Virus record (IMG/VR): IMGVR_UViG_3300049893_000653
Span: 1-25,309 of that record
DNA: 25,309 nucleotides
DNA from: a virus
Reading direction: 5' to 3' (one strand)
The notes beneath the pieces were generated by a model. That model saw only the letters and a program-made list of their open reading frames with translations, did not search any database and was not told where the DNA came from. Shown here piece by piece: positions 5,450 through 13,059 of the stretch; the first letter of the stretch is position 1, and each line of letters begins with the position of its first letter. Both the position numbers and the translations under genes were made by a program.

Positions 5450-6163
5450 TCAGGAGAAAGCCCGCAGGAACTTCTCGGTATTCGACAGCGACCCGAAGTC
5501 CTCCGTCGGCATGCCGTTGGCGTCAGTGCCACCATAACCGATGCCGGCACCAGCACCCTTGGCGCCCTTGAAGAAGGTGCCGTAGACAGGGTGGACCTTG
5601 TAGGAACCGATGAAGTCTTCGGCACTGATGCGACGACCGGACTCCTTGTCCAGTACCGGATCACCCTGCGCGTCGATCACGGTGAGAGAGCCATCAGCCT
5701 CCTGACGGAAACGGTTGCCAACCTGGGCGGCCATCATGTCGAAGAAGCTGACCCCATCAGCTGCATCCGTCCGGCCACCAGCGGCAAGGAACACCTTCTC
5801 GAGGGCGTACTTCTTCTGGTAGTCGGCGAGCATGGCCTTGGCAGCGGCGGCCTCCTTGGCAGCGGCTTCTGCCTGCTGGCTGTACTTCAGCTCGATGGCC
5901 TCGCGTGCTTCACCGAACTGAGCCTGCAGCTGAGCAGCCTTGGCAGCCTCCTCCTGGAGCTTGTTGTACTCATCAGGGTTGATCGAGGCGAAACGCTCGA
6001 GCTGAGCCGCGCGTTCCTTGGCTTCACGCTCGTACTGCTTGCGGGTCTCGCGTTCCGCCTTGAGAGCCTTCATCAGGTTCTCGGTCTCAGAACGGGGAAT
6101 CATCTCTTCACCACCACCGGCGGCAGGGGCTTCCGTCACGGGAGCTTGGTTCTCTTCAGACAT
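5450..6163 (-). CDS. Capsid scaffolding protein
   Basis: 237 residues with the profile of phage scaffolds. The N-terminus is acidic and disordered (SEENQAPVTEAPAAGGGEE). A long charged alanine-rich coiled coil follows at about 25-125 (LMKALKAERETRKQYEREAK, then EAAAKEAAAAKAMLADYQKK), then a C-terminal region ending LSNTEKFLRAFS. It lies immediately upstream of the capsid gene and should template procapsid assembly and then leave the shell. The leader is 34 nt. It contains a GGGCG/CGCCC hairpin close to the ATG and no Shine-Dalgarno sequence, so translation may be structure-dependent or mediated by other contacts. An intrinsic terminator follows. No protease motif is visible. Confidence 0.88.
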   Translation of the reverse strand: MSEENQAPVTEAPAAGGGEEMIPRSETENLMKALKAERETRKQYEREAKERAAQLERFASINPDEYNKLQEEAAKAAQLQAQFGEAREAIELKYSQQAEAAAKEAAAAKAMLADYQKKYALEKVFLAAGGRTDAADGVSFFDMMAAQVGNRFRQEADGSLTVIDAQGDPVLDKESGRRISAEDFIGSYKVHPVYGTFFKGAKGAGAGIGYGGTDANGMPTEDFGSLSNTEKFLRAFS

Positions 6164-6170
6164 GGATGGC

Positions 6171-6183
6171 GGGCGTCACGCCC
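6171..6183 (-). promoter_or_regulatory. Hairpin just before the scaffold start
   Basis: GGGCG and CGCCC pair around TGA within the 34-nt leader, 7 nt before the ATG, where a ribosome binding site would be expected. It may stabilise the mRNA or moderate initiation. Confidence 0.45.
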
Positions 6184-6197
6184 AGCGAAATACGGGG

Positions 6198-6206
6198 TAG
6201 TATGCC
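6198..6206 (-). promoter_or_regulatory. Promoter-like element GGCATACTA
   Basis: Exact match, starting 2 nt after the stop codon of the Cys-rich gene and ending 34 nt before the scaffold ATG. Confidence 0.55.
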
Positions 6207-6208
6207 AA

Positions 6209-6778
6209 TCAGACCGTTCTGAACTCCCAGGTGCCAACTGTCGAGCACCCCGGCTGGCAGCAGCCCCGGTATGGAATACCGTTACCCCGATTCGCCCAGT
6301 CGCAGTCGCAACCAGGCGTCCACCCGGAAGGAATCTGGTCGATGTAGCCACCGGTGGCAATGTTTCGCCTGACAGCATAACACCCCGATGTGCCGCCGGA
6401 GCAACTTGCGCCAGGCTTGATGGTTGTCGTGACACCGTTCTCGAATCCCAGGGCCTGGGCCCCTGCGGGCGTGAAGACATGCTCAAAGCCAAGAGGAGCC
6501 CCCATCCATGTGAAAGCGCACCCATCGGGTTGGCAATCGGGTCCATCCAGGCTCTGCCAAGCTGAGATCCAGAAGAACTCAGTGCCCCCAATGTAGTGGT
6601 AGCTAACACCAGCAAACCTGGCCTGGTTCGCGGCCTGTAGGCAGTCACACGTGGCAGCGTCAAACACATACGGAGCGTCGCATTCGTCCCCCGGCGAGTA
6701 TGCTACACCAGAGTTCGGCCCAACAAGGCACTTCTTCTTGATCGAGCACTTGCTAAAGTTAGGTGTCTTCAGGGCCAT
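6209..6778 (-). CDS. Cys-rich putative virion protein
   Basis: 189 residues with 14 cysteines, several in close sets (KCSIKKKC, TCDC, DCQPDGC, SCSGGTSGC, CDCD, CCQPGC). It is rich in Gly, Trp and aromatic residues, like secreted or virion-surface proteins stabilised by disulfides or metals. No signal peptide is seen. The ATG at 6778 is chosen over a longer in-frame reading to 6952, because that would run through the upstream zinc-type gene and lacks a ribosome site. The stop codon of the upstream gene directly abuts this start (TGAGATG, with GGAG upstream), so the pair is coupled. Its place between fibre genes and scaffold suggests a structural or host-contact role, but no family is recognised. 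Confidence 0.75.
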   Translation of the reverse strand: MALKTPNFSKCSIKKKCLVGPNSGVAYSPGDECDAPYVFDAATCDCLQAANQARFAGVSYHYIGGTEFFWISAWQSLDGPDCQPDGCAFTWMGAPLGFEHVFTPAGAQALGFENGVTTTIKPGASCSGGTSGCYAVRRNIATGGYIDQIPSGWTPGCDCDWANRGNGIPYRGCCQPGCSTVGTWEFRTV

Positions 6779-6779
6779 C

Positions 6780-7163
6780 TCAGCGGCTCCACTTCTGCTG
6801 TGGACACAGTTGATTCGGATCGCCACCAATCCACGTCTTGGCCTCCATGAAGCAGCCACACTCGGAGCAACGTTGGCTCTCCTCAACAAAGAACGGACAG
6901 GCTCGGCAGGTCGCCATGCGCTCTTCTCGAATCGATTCAGGGACACGGCCATTGGTGACAGCCTGGGCTGCCGCCCTCACTAATCCGGTGGCCATCTGCC
7001 CGAAACTGGCCTTGACCCGAGCCTCATGCTGAACAGGCGTATGGGCCGCGACCCTCATCTGTTCCATCAGTGCAAGATGTCTTTCCTGCGGCCAAGCGGA
7101 TACTGGACCCAGCGGCTCGTGGCCGGCTGAACGAAGTTCTTCAATGAGTTCGGTCGGCGTCAT
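6780..7163 (-). CDS. Zinc-binding phage protein with CxxC / CxxCGC motif
   Basis: 127 residues. The C-terminal 45 residues contain CRACPFFVEESQRCSECGCF, then MEAKTWIGGD and CPQQKW: a four-to-five-cysteine zinc module that I recognise from many phage structural regions (DUF6171-like; family number from memory). The N-terminal helical part (ELIEELRSAGHEPLG, then helices to VTNGRVPESI) is more variable. The ATG at 7163 is fixed by AGGAGG at 7 nt; the nearer upstream ATG is too close to this site. The promoter-like GGCATACTA lies 21 nt upstream. It may act as a small chaperone or tail-fibre accessory; the function is unknown. Confidence 0.82.
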   Translation of the reverse strand: MTPTELIEELRSAGHEPLGPVSAWPQERHLALMEQMRVAAHTPVQHEARVKASFGQMATGLVRAAAQAVTNGRVPESIREERMATCRACPFFVEESQRCSECGCFMEAKTWIGGDPNQLCPQQKWSR

Positions 7164-7184
7164 GGGCATACCTCCTAGGCAGGG

Positions 7185-7193
7185 TAGTATGCC
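7185..7193 (-). promoter_or_regulatory. Promoter-like element GGCATACTA
   Basis: Exact match, a few bases after the stop codon of the large adhesin gene and 21 nt before the ATG of the zinc-type gene. Confidence 0.55.
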
Positions 7194-7202
7194 CAATCAG
7201 TT

Positions 7203-8966
7203 CTAAGCTGTGTACGGGGCTGTTGGCGGTGTGAAGTTGCTAGGGAACAAGTTGGCTCCGCGAACAAATCGGAACTCGTCGATGTAGCCATTGAAGTAAT
7301 AGGAGCTCCAGGCCCCGATTTTGAAGCTTGAGTCTGTGACGTTGAAAGACCCGCTGATCGGAGTGACTGTTATTGGCGTGCCATCGATGTAAAGGATGAC
7401 ATCGGCGGAGCGCCTGACTATGGCTACGTGGTACCAGACGTTTGCGGTTGGCCCCCAGCTTGTGACAAAGACGTTGCCACCGTTTGCTTTTAGCACCCAC
7501 CTGTCGCCATCTCCAAGCAGTCCAAAATTGCCACACCCCGTCGAAAACAACCCCCAGTTGCCACCAGCGTTCCACCTAGCCCAGCAATCAATGGACCAGA
7601 GATCTGAACCAACCGCAAACATGTCGTTGGCCGGGACTGAGACATAACTCACACCAGTCTGGCCCATGGAGGATCCGCCAAACTTAGAAGCAGCTGTACT
7701 TATGGCAGAAGAGCCGACCGCTGTTGGAGCCAAGCGATTCTTGGAGCTGTCCGTAAAGATGGTCGATCCGTTGGTGCCGTCCATGTGCAACAAGAACGTG
7801 CTATCTTGGGGCGCGACCGTTGGGGCGGTAAAGTTAGCCGTATAAAGACTCTCAGGGCCAACCCTGAATGCGTCGGCGTTTCCCCAAAACGAGTTGTTCC
7901 CAGTGCCGCCTTGACCAAAAGACGTAATCTGGATAGGCGTAGTATTTGCGCTACCGCTGGTAGCAACCAATGCGCCGTCGCTGAAAAGTCTGACGGTGCC
8001 AGCCGTACGTGTGATTGCAATGTGTGCCCACTGATTCCTGGGAGTCGTTGCGCTCGCGATTAGGTCAACGCCGCCAATGTTTGTGTAAAGTTTGTCCAGG
8101 TTAGGCGACCCCTTGAAGCCAAGCAACGTGCCATTGGTGCCATATTTGACTACGTCTTCAGCTCGGCCTGAGTTTCGATAGACCCAGCATTCAGCCGTGA
8201 AATCCTGAGAACCGGAATAAGTGGAAAAACCGCTGAAGTTGACGCATTCGCCATTGCCGCCAAGATTGACGGAACTGCCGCCAAACTTTCCTCGAGTTGT
8301 CGATATAACGGCGCCAGAATTGGAAGACGTAATTGCTCGGGTAGCGCTCAGCGGGAAAGATGTTGAGCCGTCGGCTCCGTCAAAGTGAATAAGGAGAACT
8401 GGCGCGTTTGGAGCATAGGTCTGGCCGGCCGCAAGGGCATAGAACTCCGACATGGCGAGATAGCCACTCGGAGCGGTGAGCCGGATGTAGCGAGCAGTAA
8501 ACGAAACAGTCTCGGTGTAGATGCCATCGGCGGCGTATGAGGGAGTGGTAAAGGCTAGCGTCCAATTAGTGCCATCAGCCGAATACTCCACCGACTTGTT
8601 GGAGGTATAGTTTCTATTCCACCCTCCCGGTATCGCGCTGGTAGCAGTGCCTATGATCACAGAGGCCACGGCGTAAGATGCGCCGAGGTCCATCCTGATA
8701 TAGGGTTGTGTCTCCGAGTTTGTTGCAGCACCCGTGTCGTTGAACGCGCCATTCGTCATGATGGCATTAGACACTGGAGTTGTGCCACCGTAAGTGGAGC
8801 TCTGGGTGTATGTAATTGATCCAACCGGAATAGCACCTCCGCCTCCGCCTCCGCCTCCGCCGGATCCAATGGTGAATGGACCACTGGAGCCGACATAGTA
8901 AACGGACACACTGGTTGAGCCAATCTTGACGGCAGAAACAGCACTGGTACCGACGAGGACTGGCAT
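7203..8966 (-). CDS. Modular tail adhesin: discoidin-like domain plus two LamG-like domains
   Basis: 587 residues, likely a receptor-binding tail protein. Residues 1-35 look like a small virion-attachment domain (PVLVGTSAVSAVKIGSTSVS), followed by a run of nine Gly at about 36-44. Residues about 50-180 resemble an F5/8 type C (discoidin) sugar-binding fold: PYIRMDLGASYAVASVIIG, then SVEYSADGTNW and ARYIRLTAP. Two concanavalin/LamG-like units follow, about 190-385 (LLIHFDGADGSTSF...FTAECWVYR...WAHIAITR) and about 388-587 (FLLHMDGTNGSTIF...WSIDCWARW...WYHVAIVRR). They are recognisable duplicates of each other. It starts 2 nt after the stop of the upstream fibre gene, without its own promoter-like element, so the two are co-translated. 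A (GCCTCC)n tract encodes the Gly hinge. Confidence 0.85.
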   Translation of the reverse strand: MPVLVGTSAVSAVKIGSTSVSVYYVGSSGPFTIGSGGGGGGGGGAIPVGSITYTQSSTYGGTTPVSNAIMTNGAFNDTGAATNSETQPYIRMDLGASYAVASVIIGTATSAIPGGWNRNYTSNKSVEYSADGTNWTLAFTTPSYAADGIYTETVSFTARYIRLTAPSGYLAMSEFYALAAGQTYAPNAPVLLIHFDGADGSTSFPLSATRAITSSNSGAVISTTRGKFGGSSVNLGGNGECVNFSGFSTYSGSQDFTAECWVYRNSGRAEDVVKYGTNGTLLGFKGSPNLDKLYTNIGGVDLIASATTPRNQWAHIAITRTAGTVRLFSDGALVATSGSANTTPIQITSFGQGGTGNNSFWGNADAFRVGPESLYTANFTAPTVAPQDSTFLLHMDGTNGSTIFTDSSKNRLAPTAVGSSAISTAASKFGGSSMGQTGVSYVSVPANDMFAVGSDLWSIDCWARWNAGGNWGLFSTGCGNFGLLGDGDRWVLKANGGNVFVTSWGPTANVWYHVAIVRRSADVILYIDGTPITVTPISGSFNVTDSSFKIGAWSSYYFNGYIDEFRFVRGANLFPSNFTPPTAPYTA

Positions 8967-8968
8967 GA

Positions 8969-10420
8969 TTACACGATAAAGTAAACGGTGTTTGCGTCCT
9001 TGCTTCCAAGGGCGTCATAGTTTGCCTGAGTGATCTTCACGACGTTTTGTACAGCAACACTGTTTGTACCGGCCTGTGTTGTGTCAGACTTGAGTCGCGT
9101 GGCAGGTACCCAGTTGGTACCATTCCAGGCTAGCACCTGACCGGAAGTCGGAGCAGAGGTCGCTGTGTCAACATCCGTCAGGTCGTTAATGCCAGCAACC
9201 GAAGAACCGTTACCTGGAACCCAGTTCGTCCCGTTCCATTTCAAGAACTGGTTAGTGGTCGGGGCGGTGGTTGCCGTGTCGACATCGTCCAGGTTATTGA
9301 TGCCATACGCTCCGGACACGGTACCAGGGGCCGCTGGATCAAGGGTGATGGTCCACTTGGCAGCCAGGTAGGAAAGCAGTGCCGCCCGGTTTGCTGCACT
9401 GATCAACGAGGGGAATACAATGACCTCGCTAATGGCACCACTCCACCCCCTGTTTAGAGTGAAGTTGTCCCGGTCGCAGCCCATAGTGAAGCCGCTGGTA
9501 TTTGCTAGGGCACCCGAGGGCCTGACAGCGCGTACGATACAGGGGCTGCCAATCTCAGTGAAGACATTGGATACCCTGTTCGTGCTCGGATGACCGAGGA
9601 GGTAGACTTCGGAGAACTCCGACGTGTAGAACCCGGTTGTGTTTCCAAGGGCCGTCAACCAGGGGCTGGCTCCACCCCCTCTGGGGCCAAAGATGGTGTC
9701 GTAGTTGGTAAAGTTGCTGGCGTTACCGGTGTACTTGCAGACGACATAGATCTCCTGGACGTTGACACTGGTCGCTGACGAGTTGGTCAGGTTCTTGTTG
9801 TTGTCGGTCGATGGCCACACAACACCATGAGTGGAGCCCAGGCCCGTGGCGCTGTAGGTGGGCTCGTTGCCACCAGCATTGGGAGTCAGGTGCCAACTGG
9901 AACTGGCCTTGTTCCTCCACTCGGTGACGATGTTTGCCGCGCCAAGCGTCATCGTCGAGGCGTCGCTCGAGTCCCACCAGCCAACAGGGCTCATCCCCGT
10001 CGGAGGCAGACCGGTGACCGGGTAGCGGAACCCACCGATGGCGGGACCGGCAACCCACTTACCGTTCTGGTAGATCAGAGCACGTCCGTCAGAAGGAGAC
10101 TGTATCGCGGCTGCGTCTACGTCGCCAATGTTGTCGAGATTACTGATTGCCGTGTCACCCGGCTTCCACTGGGAAGTACCACTATCCCAGACAAGCGCCT
10201 GGCCACCGGTTGGGGGCGTCGAACTTGTGTTGACGTCAGCCAGTTGGTCGATCGAGTTAGCACCAGTCGAAGTAAGAACTCCACCCTCTACCACATAGAG
10301 CATGTTCTCGTCTTTTGCGTAGACGACTTCACCCTCTTTGAAGCTAGACAGGTTCGCTGTCAGTACCGACTTGACTGCACGCGCAACCCTGACGGGAACA
10401 CGATTGGCGGGTACTGGCAT
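8969..10420 (-). CDS. Tail fibre protein with repeated NLxDVDTA...NGTNWVPG modules
   Basis: 483 residues. Four copies of a roughly 30-residue phage fibre repeat are visible: about 57-87, 93-127, 374-403 and 411-440, for example INDLTDVDTATSAPTSGQVL followed by AWNGTNWVPA. They flank a central beta-rich domain (about 145-370; WWDSSDASTMTLGAANIVTE, LNRGWSGAISEVIVFPS, LLSYLAAKW) that resembles LamG-like modules of adhesins. The C-terminus, ITQANYDALGSKDANTVYFI, is the common fibre-end motif. N-terminal repeats probably form the shaft attached to the virion, with the central domain binding the host surface. The start is ATG, 19 nt after GGCATCCTA. Confidence 0.87.
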   Translation of the reverse strand: MPVPANRVPVRVARAVKSVLTANLSSFKEGEVVYAKDENMLYVVEGGVLTSTGANSIDQLADVNTSSTPPTGGQALVWDSGTSQWKPGDTAISNLDNIGDVDAAAIQSPSDGRALIYQNGKWVAGPAIGGFRYPVTGLPPTGMSPVGWWDSSDASTMTLGAANIVTEWRNKASSSWHLTPNAGGNEPTYSATGLGSTHGVVWPSTDNNKNLTNSSATSVNVQEIYVVCKYTGNASNFTNYDTIFGPRGGGASPWLTALGNTTGFYTSEFSEVYLLGHPSTNRVSNVFTEIGSPCIVRAVRPSGALANTSGFTMGCDRDNFTLNRGWSGAISEVIVFPSLISAANRAALLSYLAAKWTITLDPAAPGTVSGAYGINNLDDVDTATTAPTTNQFLKWNGTNWVPGNGSSVAGINDLTDVDTATSAPTSGQVLAWNGTNWVPATRLKSDTTQAGTNSVAVQNVVKITQANYDALGSKDANTVYFIV

Positions 10421-10439
10421 TGTCCGATCACGACTGGAC

Positions 10440-10448
10440 TAGGATGCC
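10440..10448 (-). promoter_or_regulatory. Promoter-like element GGCATCCTA
   Basis: Its first G is the last base of the upstream gene's TAG stop. It ends 19 nt before the tail-fibre ATG. Confidence 0.55.
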
Positions 10449-10804
10449 TACGTCAGTTCTCCCCCGTCGTACCCACCATCATAGTCAGTGGGAATGTCAA
10501 TGTCACCAGTATCAAAGTCGCCGCCACCAAGAAGGGCATGCACATAGAATCCGTCGGCCTCGCCCGTATCAAAGTCACCACCATCTCCCCTCCCGCTTCC
10601 ACCACCACCTCCCCCGCCTCCTGAAATCTCCACAACATCATTAAGGGAGTCCAGGGTATAGATCGACGCCCCACCGCTAAACCTGCGAACGCAGAGTTCT
10701 CCAGGATACAGTCCCGCAGGCTGACCGGCGGCGAGAGCGGCTCTTGCAGCAGCGTCTTCGTCCGTGGTGTTCTTGAGGACTGTATGATCAGGGAAGACCG
10801 CCAC
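10448..10804 (-). CDS. Small Gly/Asp-rich structural protein
   Basis: 118 residues. Residues 1-60 contain AGQPAGLYPGELCVRRFSGG and IYTLDSLNDVVEIS, like the virion-binding collar segments at the start of fibre proteins. Then comes a Gly run (GGGGGGGG) and an acidic tail with two GGDFDTG repeats and DYDGGYDGGELT. It looks like a fibre base with a flexible acidic arm instead of a receptor domain. The start is GTG at 10804, 19 nt after GGCACCCTA; the frame is closed by TAG upstream, so it cannot be longer. An alternative frame over the same stretch (10453-10839) lacks these features and would begin inside the upstream gene. Confidence 0.75.
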   Translation of the reverse strand: MAVFPDHTVLKNTTDEDAAARAALAAGQPAGLYPGELCVRRFSGGASIYTLDSLNDVVEISGGGGGGGGSGRGDGGDFDTGEADGFYVHALLGGGDFDTGDIDIPTDYDGGYDGGELT

Positions 10805-10823
10805 GGGGACCTGGAAGCTTGTC

Positions 10824-10832
10824 TAGGGTGCC
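10824..10832 (-). promoter_or_regulatory. Promoter-like element GGCACCCTA
   Basis: Its first G is the last base of the TAG stop of the Cys-rich gene. It ends 19 nt before the GTG start of the Gly/Asp-rich gene. Confidence 0.5.
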
Positions 10833-12205
10833 TAGTCAAGGTACTGGATGGTGATGGTCACGGTGTAGTCCTTCAGGGCTGAACTGAGACCGGTTTGCGG
10901 GAAGAAGTTGCCACCGGGAACTTCCACGCCATCCTTATCTTGAATCTTGTAGGTGCCCACGTCCTGAGCCCACCAGCCGCCGAGTCCCGGCTCCTGGAGG
11001 TTTCCGCATCCGCCGGTCAGGTTGGGGCCCCCGGCATTGTACTTGAGGACATTGCCAACTGCGACCGTCACCTCCCTGGTCTCGGTGAAGCCGACCAAGG
11101 TGCAGTTGCCACCGCTGACCGTCTGAGCCTTTCGGCCATTGGCCACAAGGGTGTACTTCTTGGGCCTGCCAATCTCGCAAAGACAGTTGCCCCCAACGCA
11201 CAGGCAGTTTTCGGCGCAGTCGTTATGGCAATTACAGCCACAATTTGAGCAGTAGTCTGGTACGTTGCTCATGTCGCAATCGTCAACCAACCAGGCTGTT
11301 TTGCCGCCAGCCTCAATGCAGCCGGTAACTATCCTGTTCTTGTCACCGGGGCCGGCAGGAGCGTCGCCCCCGCAGTTTGACCCGTTTTGAATAATGGTCG
11401 TCGATTCGCACACACCTCGACAGGGATTAGGATCTCCCTGTGTTTGCTTGCAGAGCTCGGCACACTTGGCCTCATTCGCCTGCTGAGCGAGGTTACACGC
11501 CGATGGACCAGTGTAGCCATTGGCTTGGTGGCAGCCGTTGGAAACCACCCTGCTGCCACAGCAATCAAGGGTCTGCTCGCAACAGACCAGGCATTCACCC
11601 TGGACTACGGTACCATCTGACTGGCAGATGTCGCATTCACTAAGACCAGACCGGTCGCACTGACAGGGTCCAGCCGTCTTCTGCTGGCACCGGCTACTTC
11701 CATCCGGATTTGTTGCACTGCACTCCTCACACTCGTCGCAAGCGCTGCCATCGCTACAGGCGGGTGACAATGATCCGTGCGTCTTGTAGTATTCATCACA
11801 GTACTGGACGCAACTCTGGATGCCGAATACCGGGCATGGGCCGCACCAGCACTGCAGGTTCCCCGCGGCGTCAAACCGGCAGCACTTGTCTCCGCAGCAG
11901 TCGATCGCCGCACCATCTCCACATGTGCCCGTGCGGCATCCGGAGCCGCTCGAGGGACCACAGTTGCTCCCGCCATCGGGACCGCTTCCACAACCGCCGC
12001 CAGAGGGCTGCGCCGAGCTGTATCCACCGGTACCACCCCCAGCTCCGCTCAGTTTCACGCACTTCCCGCCGACGCACCCGAATCCCTTGGCGCACTGCTT
12101 GCTGGTAGTGCATTTGATTACAGCGCCACCAGTACCGATGGCTTTCGACACCTTGTCGGTCTCGCTCTTGACGGCATCTCCGAAGCTCCAGTTATCCCAG
12201 GTCAC
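10832..12205 (-). CDS. Very cysteine-rich (51 Cys) putative tail or fibre protein
   Basis: 457 residues with about 51 cysteines, nearly all between residues 32 and 350. The N-terminus (TWDNWSFGDAVKSETDKVSK) is helical, followed by a four-Cys knot (KCTTSKQCAKGFGCVGGKC) and a Gly/Ser linker. A long array of CxxC, CC and CxC pairs follows (DCCGDKCCRF, CWCGPCP, ECLVCCEQTLDCCG, CSNCGCNC, CLCVGGNCLCE). The last 110 residues form a Cys-poor, beta-rich domain (KYTLVANGRKAQTVSGG to KDYTVTITIQYLD). The pattern recalls EGF/knottin-like or metallothionein-like arrays, but I do not recognise a family. It lies among tail-tip and fibre genes, so a disulfide- or metal-stabilised host-contact structure is likely. 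The GTG at 12205 is 19 nt after GGCATACTA. Confidence 0.8.
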   Translation of the reverse strand: MTWDNWSFGDAVKSETDKVSKAIGTGGAVIKCTTSKQCAKGFGCVGGKCVKLSGAGGGTGGYSSAQPSGGGCGSGPDGGSNCGPSSGSGCRTGTCGDGAAIDCCGDKCCRFDAAGNLQCWCGPCPVFGIQSCVQYCDEYYKTHGSLSPACSDGSACDECEECSATNPDGSSRCQQKTAGPCQCDRSGLSECDICQSDGTVVQGECLVCCEQTLDCCGSRVVSNGCHQANGYTGPSACNLAQQANEAKCAELCKQTQGDPNPCRGVCESTTIIQNGSNCGGDAPAGPGDKNRIVTGCIEAGGKTAWLVDDCDMSNVPDYCSNCGCNCHNDCAENCLCVGGNCLCEIGRPKKYTLVANGRKAQTVSGGNCTLVGFTETREVTVAVGNVLKYNAGGPNLTGGCGNLQEPGLGGWWAQDVGTYKIQDKDGVEVPGGNFFPQTGLSSALKDYTVTITIQYLD

Positions 12206-12224
12206 TTACGCAGAGCGGCTGGAA

Positions 12225-12233
12225 TAGTATGCC
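12225..12233 (-). promoter_or_regulatory. Promoter-like element GGCATACTA
   Basis: Exact match overlapping the region just after the TGA stop of the upstream gene. It ends 19 nt before the GTG start of the 51-Cys protein. Confidence 0.55.
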
Positions 12234-12234
12234 G

Positions 12235-12579
12235 TCAGATACTCGAGAACGGGTCCCAGGAAGCGCCCGTGCTAGCGCTGGCATATACCGTCACCGGACG
12301 GACTGGTACCCACTTTAGAGGTGCCGGAGAAGGCTGTACTTGCACGGCCACGTACATCTTGGCCAGTGTGCTACCAGGCTCCCTCAGGACAATCACCTCC
12401 CCCTCCCTCGTGGGAGATAGCGAGACGTTCTGAAACAGGCCCGTGTCTAGATCATACAGGCTGATAGTACCAGACTGCAAACTCGCAGCCGAAGACCTGG
12501 AGAAGCGAACCAGTGTGTACTTGGCATCCGTCCTCTCTGTAGCGGCCTCCACAGACAGGTAACTGGAGTTGATGGCCAT
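12235..12579 (-). CDS. Small beta-rich structural protein, unknown
   Basis: 114 residues, mostly beta-strand by pattern (YTLVRFSRSS, EGEVIVLREPG, AKMYVAVQVQP). The start ATG shares its A with the stop of the preceding gene (TGATG), so translation is coupled and no separate promoter-like element is present. The in-frame GTG one codon earlier is less likely. It is the last of four coupled small genes behind the tail-hub gene, probably tail-tip components; no family recognised. Confidence 0.7.
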   Translation of the reverse strand: MAINSSYLSVEAATERTDAKYTLVRFSRSSAASLQSGTISLYDLDTGLFQNVSLSPTREGEVIVLREPGSTLAKMYVAVQVQPSPAPLKWVPVRPVTVYASASTGASWDPFSSI

Positions 12580-12791
12580 CACCCTACCCTGACGTACCCG
12601 AGACCACTGGCATTGACCACGTAGAGCTCTACCACGTTGGCTCCAGGGTTGTAATAGCCGAAGACGCGACCCGGCTGCTTAGCGGGCGAAATTACCGTCG
12701 AATCGGTGGGACGCTGAGGCAGTAATTCCAGCGTGACCTCCGTGTTGTCCGCAATGGCCTGTGTCGTGAAGGCGGATGGATTGATGCCCAT
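12579..12791 (-). CDS. Small structural protein, unknown
   Basis: 70 residues, beta-rich (EVTLELLPQRP, GRVFGYYNPGANVVELYVVN). The GYYNPGANVVELYVVN stretch resembles short modules in phage tail-tip proteins. The start lies 4 nt after the previous stop (TGA GAAC ATG), and the end overlaps the next start by 1 nt. It is part of the coupled set behind the 241-residue structural gene. Confidence 0.68.
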   Translation of the reverse strand: MGINPSAFTTQAIADNTEVTLELLPQRPTDSTVISPAKQPGRVFGYYNPGANVVELYVVNASGLGYVRVG

Positions 12792-12795
12792 GTTC

Positions 12796-13059
12796 TCACC
12801 AGTTCGAGTAGTAGATGCCGTTCGCGTGGCTCAGTTCCACCTGGTGGCCCGCGGGGATTGACGTGAATCCGATGGGCTTCGTGACGTATTCCTTATTGTT
12901 GTATCTCACGACGCCGGCACCATTCTCAGCCAGGCGAACCCAGTAGGCCGTGACGCTCCCTTCGAAGTCGCCCTGGATGATCTCGTTCTTTGAAAGACGA
13001 GATAACTCAACCATGCGACTGGCGCTATGGATGCTCTGTACTCGGGATAGGAGTTGCAT
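12796..13059 (-). CDS. Small structural protein, unknown
   Basis: 87 residues. The N-terminus is helical (QLLSRVQSIHSASRMVELSR) and the rest beta-rich (SVTAYWVRLAENGAGVVRYN, KPIGFTSIPAGHQVELSH). Its ATG shares one base with the upstream TGA (TGATG), a classic coupling arrangement, and no promoter-like element precedes it. A tail-tip or baseplate role is suggested only by position. Confidence 0.7.
   Translation of the reverse strand: MQLLSRVQSIHSASRMVELSRLSKNEIIQGDFEGSVTAYWVRLAENGAGVVRYNNKEYVTKPIGFTSIPAGHQVELSHANGIYYSNW

Noticed and set aside
5591-6565. A 324-codon plus-strand open frame across scaffold and Cys-rich genes
   Set aside because: It spans two unrelated minus-strand genes and the promoter-terminator region between them. 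Its leucine-rich translation reflects the antisense of Glu/Lys/Ala-rich coiled-coil codons.
6779-6952. Longer N-terminus for the Cys-rich gene, up to 6952
   Set aside because: It would overlap most of the zinc-type gene. The extra residues look like a shadow frame, while the ATG at 6778 follows GGAG and abuts the upstream stop.
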